A DNA stretch of 64,000 nt from assembly GCA_024449915.1 (NCBI GenBank), contig JAMZAV010000050.1:372001-436000 (forward strand). The letters are read 5' to 3'. Positions 1 through 10,940 of the stretch are shown here, piece after piece. Source of the DNA: Sweltsa coloradensis (taxonomy: Eukaryota > Arthropoda > Insecta > Plecoptera > Chloroperlidae). The notes under the pieces are model-generated. The model saw only the letters and a program-made list of their open reading frames with translations, was not told the DNA's origin and did not search any database. How positions within the stretch are numbered: the stretch's first letter is position 1; every line of letters starts with the position of its first letter. Made by a program: the position numbers and the translations under genes.

Positions 1-116
1 TATTAGAATGTGTTAATATTGTTGCAAGAGTGCGAGGCGTAGATCGCGTGTAGCCTAATATTCTGTGTGTTCTCTGCCTGGGCCCGGGGTTGACAAAACG
101 TTTTTTGTTCCCCTAG

Positions 117-367
117 CATGGATGTTGAACTGCAGCCTGTCAAAACGGCGAGCTACACCCCCCGCTGTTCCAGAGCGCGGTAAACCCCCCCCTCACGCGG
201 CAGCAGCACCCTACGCATCGAGCGGACCGAGGGAGATCGAGGTGGACGACGACGTGGTCTCGGTCTGCTCGATAGCTGACGTCACGCTGCCCAGGATCGC
301 CAAGGAGATCAGGAGGAAGGATAAGATGCCTCTCTGGAAGCTGGACAGACCGATCGTCATCATCAAG
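117..367 (+). CDS. Internal coding exon of an unrecognised gene
   Basis: Open reading from a pyrimidine-rich AG acceptor (TTTTTTGTTCCCCTAG ending at 116) to a consensus donor AAG|GTAAGA at 367/368; the exon enters after codon position 1 and leaves at phase 0, encoding about 84 residues. The first half is proline/alanine-rich and looks disordered (PPPHAAAAPY). The second half is acidic (EIEVDDDVVSV), then basic (IAKEIRRKDKMPLWKLDRP) and ends in hydrophobic VIIK. Composition is markedly more GC-rich than the flanks, with C/G-ending codons, as expected of a real exon in AT-rich DNA. I do not recognise the family. The open frame continues past the donor into AT-rich sequence with no coding look, so I place the exon end at the splice site. 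No partner exon in this window can be assigned to it. Confidence 0.5.
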
Positions 368-525
368 GTAAGAGAAGACTTTCTTTATACTTCTTCCAGG
401 AACAGGCGCGGCAGTTTGTTTACTGAAATATTACTTCAAATTGTGATTAAGAGTCAACTATACCCATTTGAAACATTTTGGGGACTTTTCCTGCTTCCAG
501 TTGTCATCCGATCGATGTGTAATTT

Positions 526-1345
526 TGCGTAACTGTCAAGCAATGATATGCTCACTCTTCTAGAGTCAAAGATTACTTAACATTATTGCACATTACGCAC
601 AAACATATCGAAATAATACCAATTTTGATGTTTTTTTCAAAAATCCATTTAATTTATTTATTTTTTTGTGATGGTTTATTAAAAATGTCCTCTATATGGA
701 AGACTGTATATACATGACCATAACATTTTGTGCAAAGGATGGTAACAATCCGATACAAGCTGGCTTAAGTAAAAGTTCCAGAGAAAACACTGGTATTACA
801 GACCCTTAAAATAAATACGATTGAAAAACTCAGTTCCTCAAAAACAGTTTTAAAAAAACGTTTATTAGATGAGTGCTCATGCTGGAAAACAGAATAAAAG
901 ACTTCAAGTTAATAAAATTCAGTCAGTTGTATATTACACTCCAGAGTGTAGTTTGAAAAGGTACAAACCTTTTTAACAGGGCGTCGTGACCAGTGACGAC
1001 TTCTGATGTAAAATGAATGTGATCGATCGCGTTTTTATTTCATACGTGTACACTATCCTGAAACACCGTTCATACACACATACACATACAAGACTGCTTA
1101 CTAGTAATAACAGCAGCTATCCAAAGCGGTCTTTGCGAAGTTTCGAAAACATGTCTTCCATAATAGATATTACGAAGCCGACAAAACATGTTTTCCATAA
1201 TAAATATTAATATATATAAGTTTCAAAATACCTTATTCCATATAAGTAGGTAAGTAATAGATAAGAAAAATTAACGTATAAATCGTATACTTTTTCAAAA
1301 CGATATGTGCGGATACGAGAGTAGGGGTACTCAAACTAGAGACGA
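526..1345. repeat. Direct duplication, copy 1 (left flank of R1 array)
   Basis: About 0.8 kb that recurs at 3134-3985 in the same order and orientation, starting at GCGTAACTGTCAAGCAATG and ending just before GGTGGAGGCGCCGGG. The copies differ by small indels and substitutions. No coding look; the short frames are not shared intact between copies. Confidence 0.85.
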
Positions 1346-1360
1346 CATCCAATGTTGAGA

Positions 1361-3117
1361 AGTATTGTGGTGGAGGCGCCGGGTCCAGTGGAATGTTAGG
1401 ACGAGTCGCGATCCCTGGCTACCAACGTAACAAAACTTCTGTGTCATCCTTCCCTTGTTGAAGGGTATTGTAAACAAAACACGCATGTGAAACGAAAGGT
1501 AGGGCCATTTTGGTGGAGGCGCCGGGTCCAGTGGGAAAGTAGAACGAGTCTCCTGGCTACCCAAAAGTTACAAAACTTTTTGTATCCTTTCCCTTTTGAA
1601 GGGGTTTTTAAACAAAACAGCATGTGAAAAGAAAAGGGAGGGCCTTTTTTTGGGGAGGGGCCGGGGCCATGAATGTTAGGACGAGTCTCCCCGGGGTACC
1701 AACGAACAAAACATTCTGTTCACCTTTCCCTTTTTGAAGGGTATTGTAAAAAAAAAAACGCATGTTAAAAGAAGGAAGGCCATTTTGGTGGAGGCGCCCC
1801 GGGGCCATGGAAGTTTGGACGAGTCTCCTGGCTACCAAAAGTAACAAAACATTCGTGTATCCTTCCCTTTTGAAGGGGATTTAACAAAACACGCATTGAA
1901 ACGAAGGTAGGCCATTTTTTGGGGGAGGGGGGGTCCAGTGGAATTTAGAGATCGCGCTCCCTGGTACCAACGAAACTAAACTTCTGTTATCCTTTCTTGT
2001 TGAAGGGTATTGAAAAAAACCGCATTGAAACGATGGGGGGCCATTTTGGGGGAGGCGCGGGGCCAGTGGGAAAGTTTGAGAGTCTCCCGCTACCAACGTT
2101 TCAAAAACTTCTGTGTATCCTTCTTTGTTTAAGGGTATTTAAAAAAAACACGCATGTGAAAAGAAGGTAGGGCCCTTTTGGGGAGGGGCCGGGTTTCCCC
2201 TGGAAAGTAAAACGAGCGCGCTCCCCGGCACCAACGTAACAAAAAATTCTGTTCTCCCTTTCCTTTTTGAAGGGTTTGTAAACAAAAAAACGCATGTGAA
2301 AAGAAGGTAGGGCCATTTTGGTGGAGGCGCCGGGTCCAGTGGAATGTTAGACGAGTCGCGCTCCCTGGTACCAACGTTTCAAAACTTCGGTATCCTTCCC
2401 TTGTTGAAGGGATTGTAAAAAAAAACCGATGTGAAAGAAGGAGGGCCCTTTTGGGGGAGGGCCCGGGCCCGTTTGGGAAAGTAAGGTCGGTCGCGCTCCC
2501 CGGCTACCAAGTAACAAAAAATTTGTTCATCCTTCCTTGTTGAAGGGTATTGTAAAAAAAAAACGCTGTGAAAAGAAGTAGGGGCCCTTTTGGGGGAGGG
2601 CCCGGGCCAGTGGAAGTTAGGCAGTTCCCTGGTTTTCCCCACGTAACAAAACTTCTGTGTCATCCTTCCCTTGTTGAAGGGTATTGTAAACAAAACACGC
2701 ATGTGAAACGAAGGGAGGGGCCCTTTGGGGGAGGGCCGGGTCCAGGGGAATGTTAGGACGAGTCGCGCTCCCTGGCTACCAACGTAACAAAACATTCTGT
2801 GTCATCCTTCCCCTTTGTTGAGGGTATTGAAAAAAAACAGCAGTGAAAAGAAGGTAGGGCCATTTTGGTGGAGGGCCGGGCCTGGAAAGTTAGGACGAGT
2901 CTCCCCGGCTACCAAAGAAATAAACTTCTGGTATCCTTTCTTGTTGAAGGGATTTTAAAAAAAAAACGAGTGAAAAGAAAGGGAGGGCCATTTTTGGTGG
3001 GGGCGCCGGGCAGTGGAATGGTAGGAGAGTCTCCCGGCTACCACGTTTCAAAAATTCTGTGTCATCCTTCCCTTGTTGAAGGGTATTGTAAACAAAACAC
3101 GCATGTGAAAAACAAGG
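1361..3117. repeat. R1 tandem array, about 13 degenerate units of 140-146 bp
   Basis: Each unit runs GGTGGAGGCGCCGGGTCCAG ... GGACGAGTC ... CTACCAACGTAACAAAAC ... CATCCTTCCCTTGTTGAAGG ... ACACGCATGTGAAACGAAGG. Units differ mostly in the length of A, T, C and G runs and by 1-5 base losses, so frames on both strands open and close at random and none is a credible gene. The first and last units are the cleanest. The error spectrum looks like collapsed or unpolished long-read consensus rather than normal divergence. Confidence 0.85.
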
Positions 3118-3133
3118 TAAGATGTTATTTTGT

Positions 3134-3985
3134 TGCGTAACTGTCAAGCAATGATATGCTCACTCTTCTAGAGTCAAAGATTACTAAACATTATTGCACA
3201 TTACACACAAATAAATTCCGAAATATACCAATTTTGAAGTTTTTACAAAAATCGATTTAATTTATTTATTTATTTTGTGATGGTTTATTTAAAATGTTCC
3301 TCTATAGAAGACTGTATATACATGACCATAACATATGTGCAAAGGATGGTAACAATCCGATTACAAGTTGCTTAAGGAAAAGTTCCAGAAAAAAAAAACA
3401 CTGGTATTACAGACTTAAAATGAATACGATTGAACAACTCAGTTCCTCAAAAACAGTAAAAAAACGTTTATTAGATGAGTGCTCATGCTGGAAAACAGAA
3501 TAAAGAACTTCAGTATAGTTCAGTCAGTTGTATACACTCCAGAGTGTAGTTTGAACGGTACAAACTTTTTAACAGGTGCGTTTCTCTTTGTACACAAGCG
3601 TGACCATGACCTTCTGATGTAAAATGAATGATGGATCGATCCACGTTTATTTCATACGTGTACACTATCCTGAAACACCGTTCATACACATACACATACA
3701 AGACTGCTTACTATAGTAATAACAGTACAGCTATCCACAGCGGTATTAGCGAAGTTGCCAAAATATGTCTTCCATAATAGATATTGCGAAGTCGGCAAAA
3801 CATGTTTTCCATAATAGATATTAAATATAAACGTTTCAAAATACTTCTTTCCATATAAGTAGTTATAAGTAATAGATAAGAAATGACTTAGTAACGTCTA
3901 AATCGCATACTGTTTAGAAAACCTAACGGCCTTCTTTGTAACTAGCACTGATAGAGTACCTAAACTAGAGACGAAATCCAATGCT
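3134..3985. repeat. Direct duplication, copy 2 (right flank of R1 array)
   Basis: Second copy of the 526-1345 segment, ending in ...CCAATGCTGAGAAGTATTTT immediately before another R1 unit. With copy 1 it forms the pattern flank-array-flank-unit. Confidence 0.85.
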
Positions 3986-4230
3986 GAGAAGTATTTTGGT
4001 GGAGGCGCCGGGTCCAGTGGAATGTTAGGACGAGTCGCGCTCCCTGGCTACCAACGTAACAAAACATTCTGTGTCATCCTTCCTTGTTGAAGGGTATTGT
4101 AAACAAAACACGCATGTGAAACGAAGGTAGGGCCTATATTTCGGTTTTTATCGCGAGACGTGACACACGCACAGACGGACGAATGGACTGACAGAAAAGT
4201 GATGGTCACAATCACTCACGGTCACATGGG
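3986..4230 (+). repeat. R1 family, single clean unit with tail
   Basis: One well-preserved R1 unit (GGTGGAGGCGCCGGGTCCAG onward), followed by a tail not present inside the array: TTTTTATCGCGAGACGTGAC, then ACACACGCACAGACGGACGA and GGGAGCTTCACTCC. The same tail follows diverged R1 copies at 10.7 and 50.2 kb, so this is the natural 3' part of a dispersed element. 4231-4530 downstream holds nothing I can identify. Confidence 0.7.
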
Positions 4231-4530
4231 AGCTTCACTCCGTAATGCATATTTGAAAAACTTATTTTTGGCGTCTGGAATAGTAAATTGTGTTTTAACT
4301 GTTATTATATTTTGTATTTAATCATCAGGAAACCCGAACAACATTAACAACAGAATGTGAAGGCGGTGATGGGATAGGTCACAGGTAGCCGTATCTGAGC
4401 TCTAAAACTATAGACTCGTGGATGAATTATTACTTTACACTATTATTGTGGACATCTCCTAAGCTTTATATGTCTGTTAATTGTTTCTCATTTGATTGGT
4501 AGAGATTTATTTCTTCTTCTTTCTAAGGGG

Positions 4531-4705
4531 AGGTCAAGGGGGGAGTTTCCTACGTCGTCGGCTAAAACTCTCCTCGAGTTTTGGGGAGTAAAATACTCCT
4601 CTATTCTGGCTGATGTTTGCGAGATAGATTTTTTCTACTTTCTCGCCTTTTACGATAAGCAGAGCCGTGTTCTGTATCAATTCTACCCCGGGCCCAGACG
4701 GGGGA
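4531..4705 (+). repeat. Dispersed repeat D1, copy 1
   Basis: Matches 55701-55890 in the same orientation: GCTGATGTTTGCGAG, then TTTACGAT, AGCAGAGCC and finally CCCCGGG followed by CCCAGACGGGGG. The copies are clearly diverged. A frame is open across copy 1 but not conserved in copy 2, so I do not call a gene. Confidence 0.65.
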
Positions 4706-4900
4706 TGGATAAATGATCTAAGTGGATCGGTCTATAGGACCATGGATTCCAGGACTCTGCACTGGCCAACCTGTACACTACTGGGCAGATGAACTACTTA
4801 CTATATTCAATTGAATTCAAAGGTAGCACGGTCGTTATTCACGACGCTACTAGAGCTGATAGGATGGAACGTGTCACGATCAATCACTGAGAGATAGTCT

Positions 4901-4901
<1 letters not shown>

Positions 4902-4938
<37 letters not shown>
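4902..4938. repeat. (CT)n microsatellite
   Basis: Uninterrupted CT dinucleotides. The arginine/glutamate-rich frame across it on the minus strand is an artefact of the repeat. 4706-4901 and 4939-5168 show nothing else. Confidence 0.95.
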
Positions 4939-4942
<4 letters not shown>

Positions 4943-5168
4943 AGATCCACTCGTGTTGGTGACGGTCACGTCAATAGAATTAACGCGAAATGCGCAACAC
5001 AAACGTTGCAAAATAATATGTAGGCCTACCAATAAACATCGTTGTTTTCCGAAACTGGGAAAACCAATCAATGACATTAATTAAATTGATCTTTCTCGTA
5101 TATTAGCATTAACACGAAGCTTTTACATTATTTAATCGAAGTTATCGATCTGTCCTCTACTCTGTGCG

Positions 5169-5520
5169 AGAATTGAGTTATTGGTGATTTCCTCACGTAC
5201 AGTAGGGACTGGCAGTGTCATCACGCACAACAGTGTTGGCTCTGATTCGAGAGGTCCAGGGTTCGAATCCCGTCGAGACCGGCAGTCCCGACAGAAGTTT
5301 TTCCTAGGTTTTCCTTAGTTATGCGAATGCAAGGGATTGAGTCCTCTTAAACAGCCCTTGGACATCTCTTCACAATCCCAACTTCAATATACCTAGTTAG
5401 ACACCTGAAGAGGGGCATTCATTGCACCCTGGGCAGGTTTCCCACGAAAACTTATTATTATTTGCTAGAATTGAGTTATTGGTGATGTCCTCTCGTACGG
5501 TACAGGGACTGGCAGTGTCA
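5169..5520. repeat. 52-54-bp direct repeat flanking a SINE
   Basis: 5169-5220 and 5467-5520 both read AGAATTGAGTTATTGGTGAT ... GGGACTGGCAGTGTCA, with a few differences. They sit exactly either side of the family 1 SINE. The length is unusual for a LINE-made target duplication. Confidence 0.8.
5221..5466 (+). mobile_element. tRNA-derived SINE, family 1
   Basis: Pol III B box GGTTCGAATCCC in a tRNA-like head, then the family 1 body: GCAAGGGATTGAGTCCTCTT, GGACATC, CTTCACAAT, TAGTTAGACACCTGAAGAGG and GCACCCTGGGCAGG, ending in an A/T-rich tail. The head lacks part of the sequence between the start and the B box seen in the 17.4-kb copy. It is bracketed by a long direct repeat (5169-5220 and 5467-5520). 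Confidence 0.75.
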
Positions 5521-7852
5521 CACCCACACTGTCAAGATATTTTACACTAACTACGTGTTTTTTAAAGTTATTTTTACAAATTGTATCGATATATTATTGT
5601 GATCACCCTGTTGCACCCAATCACGATTAATTGCCCTTACAAATAACCAGGTTCATAGCTATCTCGTACTTTGACGTCTGTGTATCGTAACGTTAATGAC
5701 AGTTACATTCTATGAGCCGAGACCCTCGAACTCCAGCCAATTTGTACATTTGGGTCAACGTTTGAATATCGTGTTTTTGTGAAAAACGACCAAACATAAA
5801 AGAGGGTCATCTTTATAAATGTGGAGATCCAATTTAAGCTTGACCCAGAAGCGATATAAATTATCTGGAAAGAACGAATGTCTTGCTTGCATCGGGCAGT
5901 TTCAGCTCGGTTGGTGGTGACCGCGTGCAAATTTTATTTTGATTTTGAGTATTATCCGCAGGGCACTTGTGATATTCAATATTTTTTTCCAATAATTTTC
6001 CTGGAAGAATCTTTCTAATGACAATGATAGCTCGAAAAGACTCGTTGTACTTTTGAATTTTCTCATTCATGTTTTAGATAAGACAAGAATTAAGAATAAT
6101 TAGCTAAAATCAGCTGCACATACACACATACATACATAGTTTAATCTGCCGAAGATAAGTTTTTTTTTTATATGAAACAATATAATCAACAACAAATTTT
6201 ATCCAAAGTAAAAATACAAGCTATTCTTTACAGAAACCTTTTGTTACATTCTTGAATTTTTGAAAAATTTACTTGGTTCGCTCTTGAGTCAAATGGAAAC
6301 GCTCGCTATTGTCTTTAATCCCCGAATAAAAACAGACTTAATTAGCTTGCTCGTATTCTAAAAAGTTAATTTATCATTGTTTAGACGTCTTCTATTCCTC
6401 GTATTTATAGTTTGAGATGTATTAATTTGCATGCTGTTCATACAATCCGTTAAATAATGTGGCATTACCAGAAATTACACCCGAAATTCGTCTTTCACAG
6501 TTCTTTAATTAGCGCCTAAATCTTAATACCCGAAATTAGAAATTCTTATTTTACGCCAGTTTTACCCAGAACTTATTAGTAGTGCGTACTAGACTATCGG
6601 GCAGGCACTTATCATCAACAGGCTGAAGGATCTCGTGTCACCTGTAGCTCTGAGTCTGGTCAGCATCGGGCGCGCAGGGAAGTTTTGAAAGTTTAGGGGG
6701 GGGGGGGGTATTTGTTAACAGACTCCATCTTCCTTCACGCTGACCCACTGCCTGCGGCCGAGAGGGGGTGCCCAGAAATATGTCAACTATTTGATGCGAT
6801 GCAACCTCAAGTTTAAAAGTGAGCTAGTCGTATAACAGGTTTGCATTTTACATTGTCCACTACCAAAGTTCCACACTCACATTCTGCAATCTACATCTGA
6901 CATATCGAACACAAAAATGCATGTACAAAGTGTCGTAACAATGTATAATATAGCAGTTTCAAAAATTCTAGTTATATATCCGATTGAAATCGGTTCGTAG
7001 CTTGAGAACGTGATCATTAAAATACAAATTTATTTCATTGGTTGGATGTATGTTATACTAAAGATTTTGAAATCTGCTCGACCCACTTTAAATGTTAATC
7101 TCCCGTGGAATTACGAAAATTAATAAACTAATAGACTATTCCATACGTAAAAGTAAGAGCCATGAGAAGTTAAGTTGTCGTGGGACAGAGGTCCCCGGGG
7201 AATGACGACGACGACGACGACTATGACGACGACTCTCTTCAAGGTGTGTCGAGGTTGAATCCGTGTCAAATAGGTCTCGAGACTGGATCGATGAGTGTTG
7301 CGTAGTTTACACCTCCAGGGTTTCCTTAATCTCCACCTCAAGTGCTTCAAAAGAAATAGGCTACGTTCCAAACATTACGCAACCAGCTGTCACTAGTTGT
7401 CTGGCGGAGTTGGAGAGAGAGACGTGGGTGACAGGGTGAGTACACGTCCGTCTATCTTATACTTCATTCATAGTTCTTAGCTCGAATCTTTGATTTCCTG
7501 TAAGCGATGAAAAAGTTTAGACCTGGGGCGTTCTTGAGAAATGAGTAACATTGAAGAAATGTAGTTCGTAGAATCGAATGAGATCGAAATCCCACTTTAA
7601 CGTGTGTTTTTTAGTCATGTGGTGATCTCATTTCCGCGAAACTATGTAAGCAATGTTAACTTTAAACTAGTCTTATTGAAAATTTGCAATAATTCTCTAA
7701 AGTCTTCTTTTGTTGATTGGTACATCCATAGAGATTAACACATCTTGGCAAGATTCAAAGAAAATAATACTTTGACACATCGAAAAGAAATTAAAAAATC
7801 ATATAGAATGAGGCTAAATGCACCACATACGCGAAGCAGCATAATAACAGAA
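5521..7852. other. No gene recognised; AT-rich non-coding DNA
   Basis: No exon-like island or repeat copy recognised, apart from a 13-14-base G run near 6697 (in a stretch resembling the 3' end of the 31.6-kb hAT-like element) and a short GAC/GAT microsatellite at 7201-7230. Frames on both strands look like chance. Confidence 0.6.
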
Positions 7853-8495
7853 ACAAGTCAACTATAACAACCCATCAATTTCGCTCTTCAAAGAAGGATA
7901 CCTCATTTTAAGTTAAATTCGTGACATAACCAATCGTAAATCTAAAAGGAGTCCTCCAGGGTACTATAATATCCCCAAATTATTCAATCTTATACCACTA
8001 ATGTAAGAGAAGTCAACTATAACAAGGAACAACCATCCCTTTCGCTTTCAAAAAGACACCTCTTTTAAAGTGAAATTTGGACATAAATTTCTTGTAAATC
8101 TAAAAGGAGTCCTCCAAACATATAATCTCCCCAATATTATTCATCTTTACATGTACCACATAATGTAAGAAAGTCAACTATACAGGAACACCATCCCTTT
8201 CGCTTAAAGAAGGACACCTCAATTTTTAAATAAATTTGTGACATAAACTTCTTGTAAATCTAAAAGGAGTCCCAAGGCACTAAATACCCAAATTATCAAT
8301 CTTTTCAAGAACAAATTTAAAGTAAAACAAAACAACCCTCCTAAACATCGCTCTTCAAAGGAAGGAACTCATTTTAAATTGTAAATTTGTGACATAAACT
8401 CGTTTTCGTTGTAAATCTAAAAGGAGTCCTCCAAGGCACTATAATATCCCCAATATTATTCAATCTTTACGTGTATACCACAATATGTAAGTGAT
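7853..8495. repeat. Tandem array, about four units of about 157 bp
   Basis: Units start at AAGTCAACTATAAC (about 7855, 8011, 8171, the fourth diverged near 8320) and contain TTTCGCTCTTCAAAGAAGG, GTGACATAA, GTAAATCTAAAAGGAGTCCT and CCCCAAATTATTCAATCTT. Internal units are shortened by small deletions while the outer units look better preserved, as in the R1 array. Confidence 0.8.
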
Positions 8496-8843
8496 TTGAG
8501 ATAAACGTAGACCAACAATAATGACTCGCATGTTGAATACCTTGATAATCTTTAACGTTGTAAATATTGCTAGCTACTTCATCGGTCGCTTGGAAGTCGG
8601 AACTACGAGGAACAAGATGGACTCGGCTTAACCATATCCATTCTCAGCGGACCAGACCATAATGTAAACAATTCTCTATAAACTTCCCCCTGCGACACCT
8701 GAGCCTGTTTGTGTGCTTGCCACCCCTCACACTCACAATCACACTGGCAGAATCCTCCAGAGGCCAGACTCAAGCTCTGCCCCATCATCACCACCCTCAC
8801 AAGATAGGTGTGACCTTGACCTCGACTCAAGGTCGCAGCTAGA

Positions 8844-9392
8844 CTAGGTTGGTTCAGCTACTCATCTAGGCATGACCTTGACCCATCAAAGTCGCAGCTA
8901 ATACTTGAGTTCATATCTAGAAGCCCTCCTGAACCACCTGTAAAATGCTAGCTCAAAGGAAATAGTTGGTATTGTTGGAGACCATAAACTGTCAATCATG
9001 TCGTCCACTTACCAACCCTTGTTGTACCGGTCACTCCAAACTGCATGGACCTTCTATTGCTTTGTTTGTTTGTTTTTCTTGGAAATTAAACATATAATAT
9101 CCATTCACTCAGGAGGCGCGACGCGCGACATGGGTAAAGGCCCAGCTGTCGCGTATTTTGAGGTCACTTTGTATTTGGAAGCGATGGATCAACCATTCTC
9201 TCCATTAGGATTTGACGTTTACAACGTTGCTCAAAGAGAGCATAGAAATAAGTTGCCCTTTAAGAGGAGGCTAATTTGATTTGACCGGGACTATAGGTTG
9301 GTTCAGCTACTCATCTAGGCATGACCTTGACCCATCAAAGTCGGAGCTAGACTAGGTTGGTTCATCTAGGCATGACCTTGACCCCTCAAGGC
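8844..9392. repeat. Direct repeats of about 55 bp flanking a small open frame
   Basis: GGTTGGTTCAGCTACTCATC followed by TAGGCATGACCTTGACCCAT occurs at about 8850-8900 and 9297-9345, with a shortened third copy at 9355-9390. The segment between holds a candidate exon (9113-9279). 8496-8843 shows no other feature. Confidence 0.75.
9113..9279 (+). CDS. Weak candidate terminal exon
   Basis: Follows a possible acceptor (TTCACTCAG at about 9104-9112) and reads through ATG at 9130 to a TGA after RRLI, giving about 50 residues from the methionine (MGKGPAVAYFEVTLYLEAMD at the start). Amino-acid make-up is protein-like, unlike neighbouring frames, but nothing identifies it. The position between direct repeats suggests it could be a retrocopy or transposon fragment. 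Possible but unproven. Confidence 0.15.
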
Positions 9393-9560
9393 TACATATC
9401 TCCCCCAGTTCAGTCGCTGCTAAGCATAAACAATTCAGCGCTGCCGGGTAAGTGCCAGGTAACACTTCGTCTCATCAACTTTTAACTCGCCATTCTTGAA
9501 GCGGTGATAAAGTTGGACGCAGCGCAGCGTGCAGCACCCATGAAATATTCAGCCCACTGA

Positions 9561-9649
9561 ATCATAGAACGAGGGGAAGGAGGGGGTGAGTCCAGTACAC
9601 GTATATCATAGAACGAGGGGTAGGAGGGGGTGAGTCCAGTACACGTATC
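9561..9649. repeat. 44-bp tandem duplication
   Basis: ATCATAGAACGAGGGG(A/T)AGGAGGGGGTGAGTCCAGTACACGTAT is present twice in a row with one difference. 9650-10277 holds nothing else recognised. Confidence 0.85.
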
Positions 9650-10275
9650 GACCACGTCACCTCACACGCCGTCAGTCAGTGGAGTAATGTGTTGTCACCC
9701 ATGCACGGCTGGCTAGGCTGGAGAAGCCTTCTAAAGACAACAAGTGTTATGTTTTGCGTGCGTTCGTCTCGACGTTTATATGTTTTCATCACGTGTTCTT
9801 CTATTGTGATTTGGAAAACGTGCAACACATGACTGAGTCAACGGTTACCCTGTAGTACTAGGTCATAGGCTCCACACCCCATGTCGTAGTCTCCAGCCCC
9901 CAGAAGCTTCTAGAAGCCATGAGATCGAAAGCAGGGTGCAGTAAAAACAAATATGGGAAAAGGGGTCGTGTTGTTTTAGTACTTGGCATCATGAAGCTCA
10001 AAGTAAATCTTGGTATAGAAGCTGGCTGAAAAGAGTTCAACCCGTTTTGATTTTGTGGATGATTTAGATAAGGACGTTATTTATGCTGATGAGTACTGGT
10101 GCACCCTACATATACATTTATACATTTAGCCACTTCGTACCTCTTTATAAAATTCTTAAATAGTGACGAATAGTAGGGCTATAAAAAACTTTTCATGGGG
10201 ATGGGTTGCCCACTGTAAGGTACAAAACACACTATCTATCTTTACCCGAAGCACAGCCCGAAGTGACTATAACCT

Positions 10276-10405
<130 letters not shown>

Positions 10406-10420
10406 GGTGTTAGGTTGTCA

Positions 10421-10600
10421 GGTAATATTGAAGGCAATGTCCTAGGGGTGTTTAAGAAGACTCAAAATTCCTTGCATTTGCATTAACTACTGAAGAAAAC
10501 CTCGGAAAACTTTCATTCAGTATTGAGTTTGTCGGGATTGGAGCCGTGACCTCCCGAATCAGAGTCTCTAGCTAACAGCTGCGCATGAGCCGTCTCTGTC
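10421..10600 (-). mobile_element. SINE family 1, reverse copy
   Basis: In reverse orientation: AACTACTGAAGAAAACCTCGG, TTCCTTGCATTTGCATTAA and a degenerate tRNA-like head (GCCGTGACCTCCCGAATCAG, GCGCATGAGC). Same order as the reverse copy at 29.3 kb but more diverged. Confidence 0.65.
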
Positions 10601-10716
10601 GTTCCGAAGGATGAGCATTATTTACGCGTGTGATACTTTAACGTACGGGTAATGGAGGACCCTAAAGAAGGAGCGAAGCTACTTAATCAACAGATCGACG
10701 CCTTGCGTAGATATCT

Positions 10717-10940
10717 TTGGTGGAGGTGCCGGGTCAAGAACCTCTGGTCGGCTAGCCACTCCCCCCTTATCGCCCTTACCCCCTTGCCCCAGGGTCACCA
10801 AAAGCATTCTGTATCATCCTTGTTGAAGGACAATGTAAATAAAACGCATGTCAATCGGACGTCATGTTCGGTTATTATCGTGAGGCGTGACACACGCACA
10901 GACGGACGGACGAACAGACAAGTGATAATGTCCAGTTACA
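10717..10940 (+). repeat. R1 family, diverged copy with tail
   Basis: Starts TTTGGTGGAGGTGCCGGGTC, keeps CATCCTTGTTGAAGG and ACGCATGTCAA, then the R1 tail TTATTATCGTGAGGCGTGAC followed by ACACACGCACAGACGGACGG. A frame crosses it by chance. Confidence 0.65.

Noticed and set aside
1331..3147. Many frames of 60-138 codons on both strands
   Set aside because: All lie in the indel-ridden R1 array; no frame is conserved between units.
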